A stretch of 64,000 bases of DNA from Aliamphritea spongicola (GTDB lineage: Bacteria; Pseudomonadota; Gammaproteobacteria; Pseudomonadales; Balneatricaceae). Positions within the stretch are counted from its first letter, which is position 1; each line of letters opens with the position of its first letter. Under the pieces are notes generated by a model that saw only the letters and a program-made list of their open reading frames with translations, was not told the DNA's origin and searched no databases. A program made the translations under genes and the position numbers. The stretch spans positions 1,116,001-1,180,000 of the forward strand of contig AP025283.1 of assembly GCA_024347235.1 (NCBI GenBank). The letters run 5' to 3'. This document shows, piece after piece, positions 23,139 to 33,489 of this stretch.

Positions 23139-23721
23139 ATGTCTAGCGAAAGCCAAGCATCGGTTGATCAGAGGTTGGTTGAGCGGGTTCAAGCGGGTGA
23201 CAAGACCGCCTTTGATTTATTGGTAAAAAGTATCAGCACAAGATTATTGGTCTCATCGGGCGGTATGTGTATGACCACCATGAGGCGATGGATGTTTCTC
23301 AGGAAGCATTCATTAAAGCGTACCGTGCATTGCCAAAGTTTCGCGGCGACAGTGCGTTTTATACCTGGCTGTACCGTATAGCGATTAATACGGCCAAAAA
23401 TCATCTTGTGGCTAAGGGCCGTCGTCCTCCGGATATGGATGTGGATGTTGACGATGCGCATCAGTTAGAGAGTGGCCGGGGTCTGAGAGATATTGAGAAC
23501 CCGGAAAACAACTTATACCGCGATGAGTTGTCACAAGTGGTAAGAAAGACATTAGATAAGCTCCTGAAGATCTCCGTGCGGCTCTGTCGTTACGTGAGTT
23601 TGAGGGGCTTAGTTATGAAGATATCGCGAATATTATGGATTGTCCGGTGGGCACCGTACGTTCCAGAATATTCCGGGCACGTGAAGCAATCGATAAAGAA
23701 ATTGCTCCGTTTATACAATAA
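23139..23721 (+). CDS. rpoE: Extracytoplasmic stress sigma factor RpoE/AlgU (frameshifts)
   Basis: ECF sigma factor controlling envelope-stress genes. Region 2 is visible (LVERVQAGDKTAFDLLVKKYQHKI repaired, YDHHEAMDVSQEAFIKAYRALPKF, FYTWLYRIAINTAKNHL). Region 4 follows (LSLREFEGLSYEDIANIMDCPVGTVRSRIFRAREAI). About 194 residues, like AlgU of P. aeruginosa. Breaks near 23228 (five A where six restore the frame) and near 23569 (one T missing). The stop is TAA at 23719-23721. It is followed by its anti-sigma gene after 73 bases, and preceded by a sigma-E-type promoter. Confidence 0.95.
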
Positions 23722-23794
23722 GGATTGAGAGATCCTGTGTTGTATACAGAAAAGGTGAAATGCGTACTACTTTTAGTGTGTGAGGAGATCAGCA

Positions 23795-24633
23795 ATGAGT
23801 GATCATCAGCAAGAGACTATCTCAGCTCTGATGGATAATGAAGTCAGTGAGTTAGAGTTAAGAAGTCTGCTAAAACGGCTGCCTGAAGATCAGAAGTCCG
23901 GCGAAAAATGGCAACGGTACCACCTGGCCAGTTCCGTTCTGAAACAGGACGAGTCTCCGGTAGTGATGGACATCAGCAGCTCTGTGATGGCGGCACTGGA
24001 TGATGAACCGACTTATACAATGAAGCCGGGTGGAGACTCTTCGACGACGCGGACAATTAGTTGGCGTGAGTACCTGCTGAAGCCTGTGGCAAGTATGGCA
24101 ATGGCGGCCTCTGTGACTGCCGTTGTTATTCTGGGGGCACAGCAGTACGGTGCAGCTCCTGCAGATGAAGGTTTAGCTCAAAGCACACCGAATACCGGTT
24201 TTATCCTGCCGAATACACCGGTCTCTGCCGATGTGTTGCCGGCACAGTACGGTGATCGCACTGCCGCTACGGCTGAAGGTGAACCTGATGTTATTCGTCT
24301 TAACCAGAGTCTCACTAAATATATTAAACAGCATGAAACACTGGTTGCTGCCGATGCGTCATCCTGGCAGCCTGGCTGGGTTCCTGAAGGCTATTCGCCG
24401 GTGAAGAACGGACGCACTTCTACAGCGGAAGTTGCAGTCTTTTCTAACGGTAAAAATGCATTTACTGTATGTGTTGAAGAGCTGAAACAGCAGGCTTCAC
24501 TTGAAGGCGTGACCCGGGTGGGGATGTTGTTGCTGTCGGAAAAGCGCAGGATGATCGTTTTATAACGGTTGTTGGTGATGTGCCTTTAACCGTTGCAGAC
24601 CGGATTGCTAATTCAGTTAAAGCAAAAGACTGA
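23795..24633 (+). CDS. rseA: Anti-sigma-E factor: MucA/RseA fused to an RseB C-terminal-like domain
   Basis: The ATG at 23795 follows GAGGAG. Residues 1-80 form the RseA/MucA cytoplasmic sigma-binding domain (ISALMDNEVSELELRSLLKRL, WQRYHLASSVLK). A membrane segment follows at about residues 95-117 (MAMAASVTAVVILGA). The periplasmic part first resembles the MucA tail (IRLNQSLTKYIKQHETL). It then continues into WQPGWVPEGYSPV, EVAVFSNGKNAFTVCVE and, after a frame repair near 24525, FITVVGDVPLTVADRIANSV. That last part resembles the C-terminal domain of MucB/RseB. About 279 residues, against about 195-216 for MucA/RseA. There is no separate rseB gene, and the RseB lipid-sensing LolA-like domain is absent. 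Stop TGA at 24631-24633. Confidence 0.85.
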
Positions 24634-24669
24634 TTCAGAAAGCTGAATCTTGTTATATAGATATCTGAC

Positions 24670-25112
24670 ATGATTGAAGAAACAGGCCGGGTTATCTCCG
24701 TTAGTGAAGATAATCTGGTCGTGGAAACCGTTAAGCAGAGCAGTTGCTCTACTTGCAGTTCACAAAAAGTTGTGGGCAAAGTGTGCTGGCAAAAGTAGGA
24801 GATGGCAGGAAGCTACAAATCTCTGTCGATAATCCGGATCGCCTGCCGGTTAAGCCTGATGATCAGGTTGTGCTGGGTGTTGAAGAAAGCACATTCCTGA
24901 GTGCTTCGTTACTTATTTATCTGTTACCTCTGGTTGCTATGTTTGTGCTGGCTGTTTTTGCACAAATGGCAGCCTATTCAGAACCCGTTGTTATTTTAAG
25001 TGCGCTGGCAGGTCTGCTGGTCGGGTTTCTTGCTGTGCGGCTGATTAGCCGGCGCTTTGGCAGGAACTGTCGCTTTCAGCCAGTCTTATTGCGTGTTGTT
25101 ACACATACCTGA
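24670..25112 (+). CDS. rseC: SoxR-reducing/sigma-E operon protein RseC (MucC; one frameshift)
   Basis: Inner-membrane protein of about 147 residues. It starts MIEETGRVISVSEDNLVVE, followed by a cysteine cluster SSCSTCSSQKSCGQ (after adding one A near 24769). Two transmembrane helices follow (LLIYLLPLVAMFVLAVFAQM and VVILSALAGLLVGFLAVRLI). This is the RseC/MucC pattern: conserved cysteines then a membrane hairpin. RseC homologues also occur in Rnf/Rsx-linked SoxR reduction. Its place between the anti-sigma gene and mucD matches the P. aeruginosa algU-mucABCD operon. Confidence 0.9.
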
Positions 25113-25135
25113 TGTGGATGATTCAAGGATCCTGT

Positions 25136-26541
25136 ATGAAATCATTACATAAATTATTCAGTTTTATCATTCTGTTTGTCACTGTGGCTCCGGCTCAGGC
25201 AGCATTACCTGAATTTAAGGAACTGGTAAAAAAGCATCGCCGGCAGTTGTTAACATCAGTACGACTCAGTCTCAGTCGCAGCGGCCGAGTAACTTTCCGG
25301 AGTTTGAAGGGCCTAATGGTGAACAGATTCCTGAAATCTTCAGACATTTCTTCCGTTTGCCACCGGGTAATGACGGTTCCCAGCCACGTCGTCAGGCGCC
25401 TCAGTCACTTGGTTCCGGATTTATTATTTCTGAAGACGGCTACGTACTGACAAATCACCATGTTGTTAAAGATGCGGATGAGGTCATTGTTCGTCTGAAT
25501 GATCGTCGTCAGTTAGATGCAAAGGTCATCGGTTCAGATGAACGCTCCGATGTGGCGCTTCTGAAAATAGACGCAGATAACCTGCCGACAGTTCCTATGG
25601 GAAATTCAGACAAGGCAGAAGTTGGTGAGTGGGTTCTGGCTATCGGATCACCATTCGGATTTGATTACTCTGTTACTGCAGGGATCATAAGTGCCACAGA
25701 CCGTAGCTTATCTAATGGTACTTATGTGCCGTTTATCCAGACAGACGTTGCGATTAATCCGGGTAACTCGGGTGGTCCGTTATTCAACCTGGACGGAGAA
25801 GTGATCGGAATAAACTCTCAGATCTATACCCGTTCAGGCGGTTTCATGGGGCTTTCGTTCGCTATACCAATGAATGTGGCAATGGATGTTGTTGATCAGC
25901 TCAAAGCAAATGGCGAAGTACAGCGTGGCTGGTTAGGAGTGGTTATTCAGGAAGTCAGCCGGGATCTGGCAGAGTCTTTTGGTCTGGATAAGCCGGAAGG
26001 CGCTCTGGTTGCAAAAGTGCTGCCAGGTAGCCCTGCAGAAGCTGCGGGTCTGATGGAAGGCGATGTGATTTACAGCTTTAACGGTATGGCTATTAACCGG
26101 TCCAGTGATTTGCCCCACCATGTGGGCAGAGTTAAGCCGGGTTCTGATGCTGTTGTCAGTGTGATCCGTAATGGCAGCCGTGAGGATGTTGATGTCTCTA
26201 TAGGTGTGCTTGATGACGGCGCAATGGCCATGAATACCCGTTCGCCAAAAAGCAGCAAGCCTGATGCTAACCGGCTGAATATTCAGATCGGTGAGTTGGA
26301 TCAGCAGGTAAAAGATCGCTGGAATGTTACTTCCGGAGTGATTGTACGCCGTGTTGATGCAGGTGCCGGTGCTGATGCAGGCCTGTTGCCCGGTGACGTA
26401 ATTACAATTCTGAATGGTCAGCGTATTGAGTCTGCCCGTCAGTTTGGAGACGTTGTTGCAGAGTTGCCGACAGGGAAGGCTGTTCCGATGCGGATTGTAC
26501 GCCGCGGGAGTCCGATGTTTATTCCGCTCAAACTGAAGTAA
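25136..26541 (+). CDS. mucD: Periplasmic serine protease MucD/DegP-type (one frameshift)
   Basis: HtrA-family protease and chaperone of the periplasm. The signal peptide is LFSFIILFVTVAPAQA. The catalytic triad is present: His in LTNHHVVKDADEV, Asp in ERSDVALLKID and Ser in INPGNSGGPLFN. Two PDZ domains follow (SPAEAAGLMEGDVIYSFNG and GADAGLLPGDVITILNG). About 468 residues, as for P. aeruginosa MucD. The ATG at 25136 has AAGGAT upstream. The frame breaks near 25240, where one C restores PAVVNIS. In Pseudomonas, MucD restrains AlgU activity and degrades misfolded proteins. A terminator follows. Confidence 0.94.
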
Positions 26542-26557
26542 ACACATCGTGAAATAT

Positions 26558-26586
26558 GAAGGGAGCATGACTCCCTTCTTTTTATT
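26558..26586 (+). terminator. Terminator after mucD
   Basis: Perfect stem GAAGGGAG / CTCCCTTC with a five-base loop followed by TTTTTATTATTT. It separates the sigma-E operon from lepA. Confidence 0.9.
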
Positions 26587-26736
26587 ATTTGCTTGTTTCG
26601 GCTGTCATCATAGGTTGGCTTTATCGGCGGGTTTCAATGGCCGCGCAAAGTTAAATACGGTACACTTGGCCGCTTCTGATTTCGCGCCTGTTTGTAAGCA
26701 ATCGCGCGCCCTATATCTTATGCTGGTGAATGCACG

Positions 26737-28536
26737 GTGAGTAAGCTCGATCATATTCGAAATTTTTCAATTATTGCCCATATCGATCACGGTAAATCTA
26801 CCCTGGCGGACCGCTTTATTCAGACCTGTGGAGGTCTGTCTGAACGTGAAATGGCAGCCCAGGTGCTTGACTCAATGGATATTGAGCGTGAGCGTGGTAT
26901 TACGATCAAGGCGCAGAGTGTCACGCTGAACTATACAGCGAAAGACGGCGAAACCTATCAGCTGAACTTTATCGATACGCCGGGACACGTAGACTTCAGT
27001 TATGAGGTGTCTCGTTCGCTGGCTTCCTGTGAAGGTGCTTTGCTGGTGGTGGATGCGGCACAGGGTGTTGAAGCCCAGTCTGTTGCTAACTGCTATACAG
27101 CGCTGGAACAGGGTCTGGAAGTCCTGCCGGTACTGAACAAAATGGACCTGCCTCAGGCTGAGCCTGATCGCGTTCGTCTGGAAATCGAAGAAGTTATTGG
27201 TATCGATGCCACCGATGCAGTGCCTTGCAGTGCTAAAAGCGGTCTGGGTATCGAGGATGTACTTGAAGCGTTGGTGGAAACCATTCCTGCACCGGAAGGT
27301 GATGTGGATGCACCGCTTCAGGCCCTGATTATTGATTCCTGGTTTGATAACTACCTGGGTGTGGTCTCGCTGGTACGTGTTAAAGACGGTGTACTGCGTA
27401 AGAAAGACAAGATTGTAATTAAGTCGACAGGTCAGGTTCAGAGCGTAGACAGTGTCGGTATTTTTACACCGAAACGGAATGAAACGGGCGAGCTTAAAGC
27501 GGGCGAAGTAGGCTACGTTGTCGCAGGTATCAAAGACATTCATGGTGCACCGGTAGGTGATACCATTACCCACGCCAAAACCCCTGAAGTTGAAAGCCTG
27601 CCAGGCTTCCAGAAAGTTCAGCCACAGGTATATGCTGGCTTGTTCCCAACAAGCTCGGATGATTATGAAGATTTCCGTGAAGCGCTGGATAAGTTAACCC
27701 TGAACGACGCTTCTTTATTCTTTGAACCTGAATCTTCTGATGCGCTGGGCTTCGGTTTCCGTTGTGGCTTCCTGGGAATGCTGCACATGGAAATCATCCA
27801 GGAGCGTCTGGAACGTGAATATAATCTGGATCTGGTGACCACTGCACCGACAGTAATTTACGAACTTGAAATGAATAATAAAGAAATTATTCATATTGAT
27901 AGTCCTTCGAAACTGCCGGATCTTGGTTCTATTAACGAGATGCGTGAGCCGATTGTGGAAGCCAACATTCTGGTACCGCAGGACTATCTTGGCCAGGTTA
28001 TCGGTCTGTGCGTTGATAAGCGTGGTGTTCAGAAGCAAATGAACTTTGTCGGTAATCAGGTGCAGATTTCCTATGAGCTGCCGATGGCCGAGGTGGTTCT
28101 GGATTTCTTTGATCGTCTGAAATCAGTCAGCCGCGGTTATGCTTCACTGGAATATAATTTTGTCCGGTTTGAAGAAGCGAAACTGGTGCGGCTCGATATT
28201 TTGATTAACGGTGAAAAAGTCGATGCGCTGGCGGTTATTCTGCATAAAGACAATGCCCAGTACCGTGGTCGTATGCTGTGTGAAAAGATGAAAGAACTGA
28301 TTCCGCGTCAGATGTTTGATGTGGCCATTCAGGCAGCTATCGGTGGCAAGATTATTTCCCGGACAACTGTAAAAGCGCTGCGTAAAAACGTAACTGCTAA
28401 ATGTTACGGCGGTGACGTGAGCCGTAAGAAGAAACTGCTGCAGAAGCAGAAAGAAGGTAAGAAACGTATGAAGCAGGTTGGTCGTGTTGAGATTCCTCAG
28501 GACGCTTTCCTGGCTGTATTAAAAGTTGATAACTAG
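26737..28536 (+). CDS. lepA: Elongation factor 4 (LepA)
   Basis: Ribosomal GTPase that back-translocates or remodels stalled ribosomes. The 599-residue length is exactly typical and the frame is intact. The GTG start at 26737 gives [26 protein letters not shown] with P-loop [10 protein letters not shown]3 is DTPGHVDF and G4 is NKMDLP. The unique C-terminal domain ends in the lysine-rich [20 protein letters not shown]. lepB follows nine bases later, a conserved pair. Confidence 0.98.
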   Translation: MSKLDHIRNFSIIAHIDHGKSTLADRFIQTCGGLSEREMAAQVLDSMDIERERGITIKAQSVTLNYTAKDGETYQLNFIDTPGHVDFSYEVSRSLASCEGALLVVDAAQGVEAQSVANCYTALEQGLEVLPVLNKMDLPQAEPDRVRLEIEEVIGIDATDAVPCSAKSGLGIEDVLEALVETIPAPEGDVDAPLQALIIDSWFDNYLGVVSLVRVKDGVLRKKDKIVIKSTGQVQSVDSVGIFTPKRNETGELKAGEVGYVVAGIKDIHGAPVGDTITHAKTPEVESLPGFQKVQPQVYAGLFPTSSDDYEDFREALDKLTLNDASLFFEPESSDALGFGFRCGFLGMLHMEIIQERLEREYNLDLVTTAPTVIYELEMNNKEIIHIDSPSKLPDLGSINEMREPIVEANILVPQDYLGQVIGLCVDKRGVQKQMNFVGNQVQISYELPMAEVVLDFFDRLKSVSRGYASLEYNFVRFEEAKLVRLDILINGEKVDALAVILHKDNAQYRGRMLCEKMKELIPRQMFDVAIQAAIGGKIISRTTVKALRKNVTAKCYGGDVSRKKKLLQKQKEGKKRMKQVGRVEIPQDAFLAVLKVDN

Positions 28537-28544
28537 GAACAAGC

Positions 28545-29365
28545 ATGGACTTTGACTTTGCACTGGTACTGGTCGCGTTAACCTTTCTGGCTGCGCTGGG
28601 ATGGGTATATGACCGGGTAATGCTGTCTGCGAACCGTCGTCAGCGGATTGCTGTTGCGGCTGCACAGGCTGCTGAAAACGGCACATCACTTTCTGATGAT
28701 ACGCTCGACGGGCTGAATAAAGAAAATCCGCTGATTGATACAGCGCGGTCTTTATTCCCGGTATTGTTCATTGTCCTTATTCTTCGTTCTTTTTGGTGGA
28801 ACCGTTCCAGATTCCATCCGGTTCTATGCTGCCAACACTTAAAATCGGTGATTTTATACTGGTGAATAAGTGGGAGTATGGCTTCCGTTTGCCGGTGCTG
28901 GGGACCAAGGTTATTCCGATGAATGACCCTCAGCGGGGCGATGTTGTTGTTTTCAAATACCCTAAACAGCCGACCATTAATTACATAAAGCGGGTAGTTG
29001 GTTTGCCTGGCGACCGTATTAAGTACTTTAATAAAGTGCTATATGTAAATGATAAGCCCCAGTCGCAAAAGGTGCTGGCGCAGCTGCCTCCGGGTAAGCC
29101 TGTGCGGGCACTGATTGAAGAACAGCTGGGGCCGGTGACTCACGAGATGTATCGTGATCTGACTCCGCCAAGGATTGCGGCAGAGTGGGTAGTACCGGAA
29201 GGACATTATTTCATGGTTGGGGATAACCGCGACAACAGTAACGATAGCCGTTACTGGGGCTTTGTGTCTGATGAGTTGCTGGTTGGTAAGGCATTTGCAG
29301 TGTGGATGCACTGGAATACCTTCTTCTCGATCCCCGACTTTGGTGATGCAAGGATGATTAAATAA
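28545..29365 (+). CDS. lepB: Signal peptidase I (one frameshift)
   Basis: Membrane protease that removes Sec and Tat signal peptides. An N-terminal membrane segment (FALVLVALTFLAALGWVY) and a second one (LFPVLFIVLILRSFLVE) precede the catalytic domain. The Ser is in IPSGSMLPTL and the Lys in YIKRVVGLPGDRI. The third signature is GDNRDNSNDSRYWGFV. The frame breaks near 28790 (five T where six restore it). About 274 residues. It follows lepA and precedes a DUF4845 gene, as in Pseudomonas. Confidence 0.95.
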
Positions 29366-29384
29366 CCTCGGAGAGGTCCGCAAT

Positions 29385-29752
29385 ATGAAACGACAACAGC
29401 GTGGTGCGTCTTTTTCTCAACCATGATGATTCTGATGGTCATCGGTATTTTTGCAGCCGTAGGTCTGAAGCTTTATCCGGTCTACTTTGATCATTACCTG
29501 ATCAACTCTACGGTTGTTGATCTGACGGAGAATCAGTCAGAGATTGCCAAATCGAACCGTGAAATCCGGTTGTCGTTATCGAAACGTTTCCGCATCAATC
29601 AGGTTAAGCTGCCTTCAGAAGAAGCGCTGAAACTGGAGCGGGACGAAGGTGTATTAACTATTACACTGAATTACCAGGTCGAAGTGCCAATGTTTTTCAA
29701 CGTTGCTGCTTTGGTAAAGTTTGATGAGAAGTATGAAGTGATTCCCCGTTGA
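29385..29752 (+). CDS. DUF4845 small membrane protein
   Basis: About 122 residues. It starts [23 protein letters not shown] once one T is added near 29412. The hydrophobic segment and RGxS start resemble type IV pilin-like N-termini. The rest ([47 protein letters not shown]) matches the DUF4845 family found between lepB and rnc in Pseudomonas and relatives. The function is unknown. Its stop codon overlaps the rnc start. Confidence 0.82.
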
Positions 29753-30434
29753 TTATTAAGTCTGTCACAGAGCTGGCCCGAAAGCTGAATTACACATTTA
29801 AAGACGAAAGTCTTGCTGAACTGGCCGTTACCCACCGCAGTCACGGAAAGCGGAATAACGAACGCCTGGAGTTTCTCGGCGATTCTATTCTGAATTTTGT
29901 GATAGCCGAAGCACTGTTTAAACGTTTTCCTGAAGCGAAAGAAGGTCAGTTAAGCCGGTTACGGGCGCAGCTTGTTAAAGGCGAAACCCTGGCTGAGATT
30001 GCCCGTGAAATGAAGCTGGGTGATTACCTTAAGCTGGGGTCCGGTGAACTGAAAAGCGGCGGTTTTCGTCGTGATTCGATTCTGGCCGATGCCGTTGAAG
30101 CGATTATTGGTGCCATTTATCTGGACAGTGATATGGACGTATGCCGGGGCTATGTTCTGCGCTGGTATAAAGAACGTCTTGAGCAAACCAATCTTCAGAA
30201 TACCCAGAAAGATTCCAAGACCCGCTTGCAGGAGTTTTTACAGTCCCGCCGGGTTGCTTTGCCTGAATACGAACTGATGTCCGTAGAAGGGAGGCTCATC
30301 AGCAGACATTCTATATTCGCTGTACCGTAAGTCTGCTGGATAAGCCCACTGAAGGGATTGGTAACAGCCGTCGCCAGGCGGAGCAGGAAGCTGCCCGTCA
30401 GGCACTTGTTGAACTCAAGGTTGGTGTAGCATGA
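29749..30434 (+). CDS. rnc: Ribonuclease III (one frameshift)
   Basis: Double-strand-specific endonuclease that processes rRNA precursors. The catalytic signature [20 protein letters not shown] is at about residues 37-56, with the second acidic site in [16 protein letters not shown] double-stranded RNA-binding domain follows ([22 protein letters not shown], then [11 protein letters not shown]). The start is TTG at 29749, overlapping the previous stop. The frame breaks near 30290. The stop TGA at 30432 overlaps the era ATG, so the two are translationally coupled. About 228 residues. Confidence 0.95.
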
Positions 30435-31364
30435 GCCGTGATCTGAGTTACATGCTGGCAGAGCCGAACGATAATCAGCACTGTGGGTTTGTGGCAATTG
30501 TTGGGCGCCCTAATGTGGGTAAGTCAACGCTGCTGAATTACATTCTCGGTCAGAAGCTGAGCATTACCTCCCGTAAGCCACAGACGACCCGTCATCAGAT
30601 CTCAGGTATTAAAACCGAAGGTGATATTCAGGCAGTTTATGTTGATACTCCGGGTTTGCATAAAGATCAGGATAAAGCGATTAACCGCTATATGAATAAA
30701 GCGGCAAGTTCGGCACTCCGGGATGTGGACGCGGTGATTTTTATCATTGACCGTACTGCCTGGACTGAAGAAGATCAGATCGTGTTCGATAAGGTGCAGG
30801 GGGCTAAATGCCCGGTCATTCTGGCGGTTAACAAGATTGATCAGCTGGAAGATAAAGAGTCCCTGTTACCACACCTGGCTACATTATCTGAAAAATGGAT
30901 TTTCAGGAGATTATTCCAATCTCTGCCGAGAAGGGTACAAACGTTGATCGGCTAGAAGCAGCGGTCAACGCACAGCTGCCTAAGAGCATGCATTTTTACC
31001 CGGAAGATCAGATCACCGACCGCAGCTCCCGTTTCTTAGCCGCAGAGCTTGTACGTGAAAAGCTGATGCGTAACCTGGGGATGAAATCCCTTACGGTACG
31101 ACGGTTGAAATCGAAGAGTTCGGCAGAAATGAACGGGGAATCCTGGTTATTCATGCGCTGATTCTGGTTGAGCGGGAAGGTCAGAAGCGTATTGTAATCG
31201 GTGACAAAGGTGCCAAGATCAAAGGTATTGGCCGGGATGCACGTATCGATATGGAAGATATGTTTGAAACCAAGGTCATGCTGAATCTCTGGGTAAAAGT
31301 GCGTTCAAATTGGTCCGATGATGAAAGGGCACTTCGCAGCCTTGGCTACAACGATCTGGACTGA
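30431..31364 (+). CDS. era: GTPase Era (two frameshifts)
   Basis: Essential GTPase that binds 16S rRNA near its 3' end during 30S maturation. Motifs: P-loop [31 protein letters not shown] and the KH domain with [21 protein letters not shown]. The frame breaks near 30894 ([14 protein letters not shown] restored) and near 31080 (one G, restoring [15 protein letters not shown]). About 310 residues. It overlaps rnc by four bases. Confidence 0.96.
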
Positions 31365-31390
31365 TCTGACTATCCGGAAGGCGGCTTAAT

Positions 31391-32094
31391 ATGGCCTTTC
31401 AGGTTGATGCGCAGGCCGCTTATGTTTTGCATAGCCGGCCTTACCGGGATACCAGCGCGCTGGTGGACTTCTTCACTCTTGAGCATGGTAAAGTCAGTGC
31501 AGTCGTCAAAGGTGCCCGCAATCCCAAGTCGAAATTCCGTGCAGTTCTGCAACCTTTACACCTCTGCAAATAAGTTGGCGAGGGCGTCAGGAACTTAAAA
31601 CGCTTATTACGGCTGAAGCTGTCGCAGCGCCTGTTTTTCTGACAGGTTCTACGCTTTTGTGCGGCTTGTATGTGAATGAACTTCTGGAACGTTTACTGCA
31701 GAATATTGATCCACACCCCAGACTCTATGTTTATTATCAGTATGTGCTGAATGAGTTGCTTGACGGCAGCGATATTGAGGTAGCGCTGCGGGTCTTTGAA
31801 CGTCAGTTGCTGCAGCAGTTGGGGTATGATTTTGATTTTTCCCGTTGTCTTCCTGAGCGGCATTATTATTATCATCCGGAGCAGGGCTTTTGTCAGACCA
31901 GTCCGATGAATAAGGCTGCCTTGCCGGCGGAGCTGCTGCAGGCTATGGGACGGGAAGAATATACTCAGGCGGCCGTCAGAAAGGTTGCCAAACGATTAAT
32001 GCGCCAGGTGTTCGATCACTTGCTCGGACATCAGCGTTTACGCAGCCGTGAGTTATTCACTAAAATAAATACTCAGGCTGGTACCGGTAATTAG
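31391..32094 (+). CDS. recO: DNA repair protein RecO (one frameshift)
   Basis: Recombination mediator of the RecF pathway. The N-terminal OB fold is visible (AAYVLHSRPYRDTSALVDFFT, KVSAVVKGARNPKSKFRAVLQP). The alpha-helical C-terminal part contains YVNELLERLL, YYQYVLNEL and RVFERQLLQQLGYDFDFSRC. The frame breaks near 31563, after which TPLQISWRGRQELKTL follows. About 235 residues. Position between era and pdxJ is conserved. Confidence 0.93.
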
Positions 32095-32168
32095 TCGCTG
32101 CTGACTGATTACTTTTTATTTTGATTTTTCTACCCGGCTCATAAGAGCCCGTGTATTAGGGGATTACA

Positions 32169-32947
32169 GTGGTCGAACCAAAACGCTTACTTCTTGGGGT
32201 GAATATTGATCATATCGCGACCTTACGTCAGGCGCGCGGAACACGTTACCCTGATCCTATACAGGCTGCTGCAATGGCTGAAGAAGCCGGTGCTGATGGC
32301 ATAACCGTACATTTGCGTGAAGATCGCCGTCATATCCAGGACCGTGATATCTACCTTCTGGCTGAAACACTCCAGACCCGGATGAATTTTGAGATGGCAG
32401 TCACGGATGAAATGCTGACGATTGCTGAAAAAGTAAAACCTTCCCATGCCTGTCTGGTACCAGAGAAGCGTGAAGAGCTGACTACTGAAGGCGGTCTGGA
32501 TGTTGTCGGACAGGAAGATAAGGTAAAAGCGGCCTGTGATCGTCTGGCACGTGCCGGTGTTGAGGCCTCGCTGTTTATCGATCCTGATAATGCTCAGATT
32601 GATGCGACTATCCGTTGCGGTGCCCCGGTGATTGAATTACATACCGGTGCCTATGCTGATGCGGAAACTGCTGAAGAACAGGCTGCGGAGCTGGCACGTA
32701 TCCGTGAAGCTGCCAGCTATGCTTATAAAAAGGCCTGATTGTGAATGCAGGTCACGGTTTGCACTATCATAATGTTGAGCAGATCGCTGAAATTCCTGAG
32801 CTGACCGAACTGAATATTGGCCACGGAATTATTGCCCGCGCGGTATTTGTGGGTCTGAAGGATGCCGTTTCTGAAATGCGTGATCTGTTGCGGGTGACCC
32901 AGGCGCGGGTTCAGCCGTTGCGTGATGCCCTTCAGAATGCTGAGTAA
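32169..32947 (+). CDS. pdxJ: Pyridoxine 5'-phosphate synthase (one frameshift)
   Basis: Final ring-forming enzyme of the DXP-dependent vitamin B6 pathway. The GTG start at 32169 follows GGGGATTAC. Key motifs are [56 protein letters not shown] and [11 protein letters not shown]. After a repair near 32733 come [12 protein letters not shown] and [17 protein letters not shown]. About 259 residues. It precedes acpS by nine bases, as in E. coli. Confidence 0.96.
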
Positions 32948-32956
32948 GAGCCATAT

Positions 32957-33331
32957 ATGATCTGCGGTATCGGCACTGATATTCTTGAAATTGCCAGAAT
33001 TGAAAACGCGCTGAGCCGTACACCTAAGCTGGCGAACAGAATTCTGACTCCGGCAGAGCTTGAGAAGTTTGCTCAGAGTGCTCAGCCGGCCAGATTCCTG
33101 GCTAAACGCTTTGCAGCCAAAGAAGCGGCAGTTAAAGCGCTTGGTACAGGTATCGGTCACGGAATTGGCTGGCAGCAGTTTGAGATTTGTCACAACGCGT
33201 TGGGAAAGCCTCTGCTGAAGGTGACAGGGAATGCTGAGATAAAGGCCGGTGAACTGGGTATCAGAAGCTGGCATTTATCCTACAGTGATGAGCAGGCTCA
33301 CGTGGTTGCGTTTGTTATCGCGGAAAGCTGA
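32957..33331 (+). CDS. acpS: Holo-[acyl-carrier-protein] synthase
   Basis: Transfers 4'-phosphopantetheine from CoA to acyl carrier protein. The 124-residue frame is intact. It starts ICGIGTDILEIARIENAL with the metal-binding Asp in GTDI. The second signature is RFLAKRFAAKEAAVKALGTGIGHGIGW, shown here only as family evidence, with the Glu in KEA. It ends HLSYSDEQAHVVAFVIAE, typical of the family. Confidence 0.96.
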   Translation: MICGIGTDILEIARIENALSRTPKLANRILTPAELEKFAQSAQPARFLAKRFAAKEAAVKALGTGIGHGIGWQQFEICHNALGKPLLKVTGNAEIKAGELGIRSWHLSYSDEQAHVVAFVIAES

Positions 33332-33489
33332 CAGCTTTACCACTTTAGTAGCGATAAGATGCGCCGGTTTCACTTGAGCTTTGTGGATGGTGTCGTTAGT
33401 ATCCGCTTTAAGAATTGCATTTTAAAAATAGTTTTTATGCAAAAAGTTATATTTATGCGCCCTGAAGTTCAGGGCCTGTCAGGTGACCT

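Noticed and set aside
25933..26568. A 211-codon minus-strand frame across the end of mucD
   Set aside because: It runs antisense to the PDZ domains of mucD and through its terminator. No domain is recognisable and no ribosome site supports it.
26549..26740. A 63-codon plus-strand frame between mucD and lepA
   Set aside because: It begins inside the mucD terminator hairpin and overlaps the lepA start. It has no recognisable domain.
26872..27573. A 233-codon minus-strand frame inside lepA
   Set aside because: It is antisense to the intact 599-residue LepA and has no family features. Long shadow frames are common in this codon usage.
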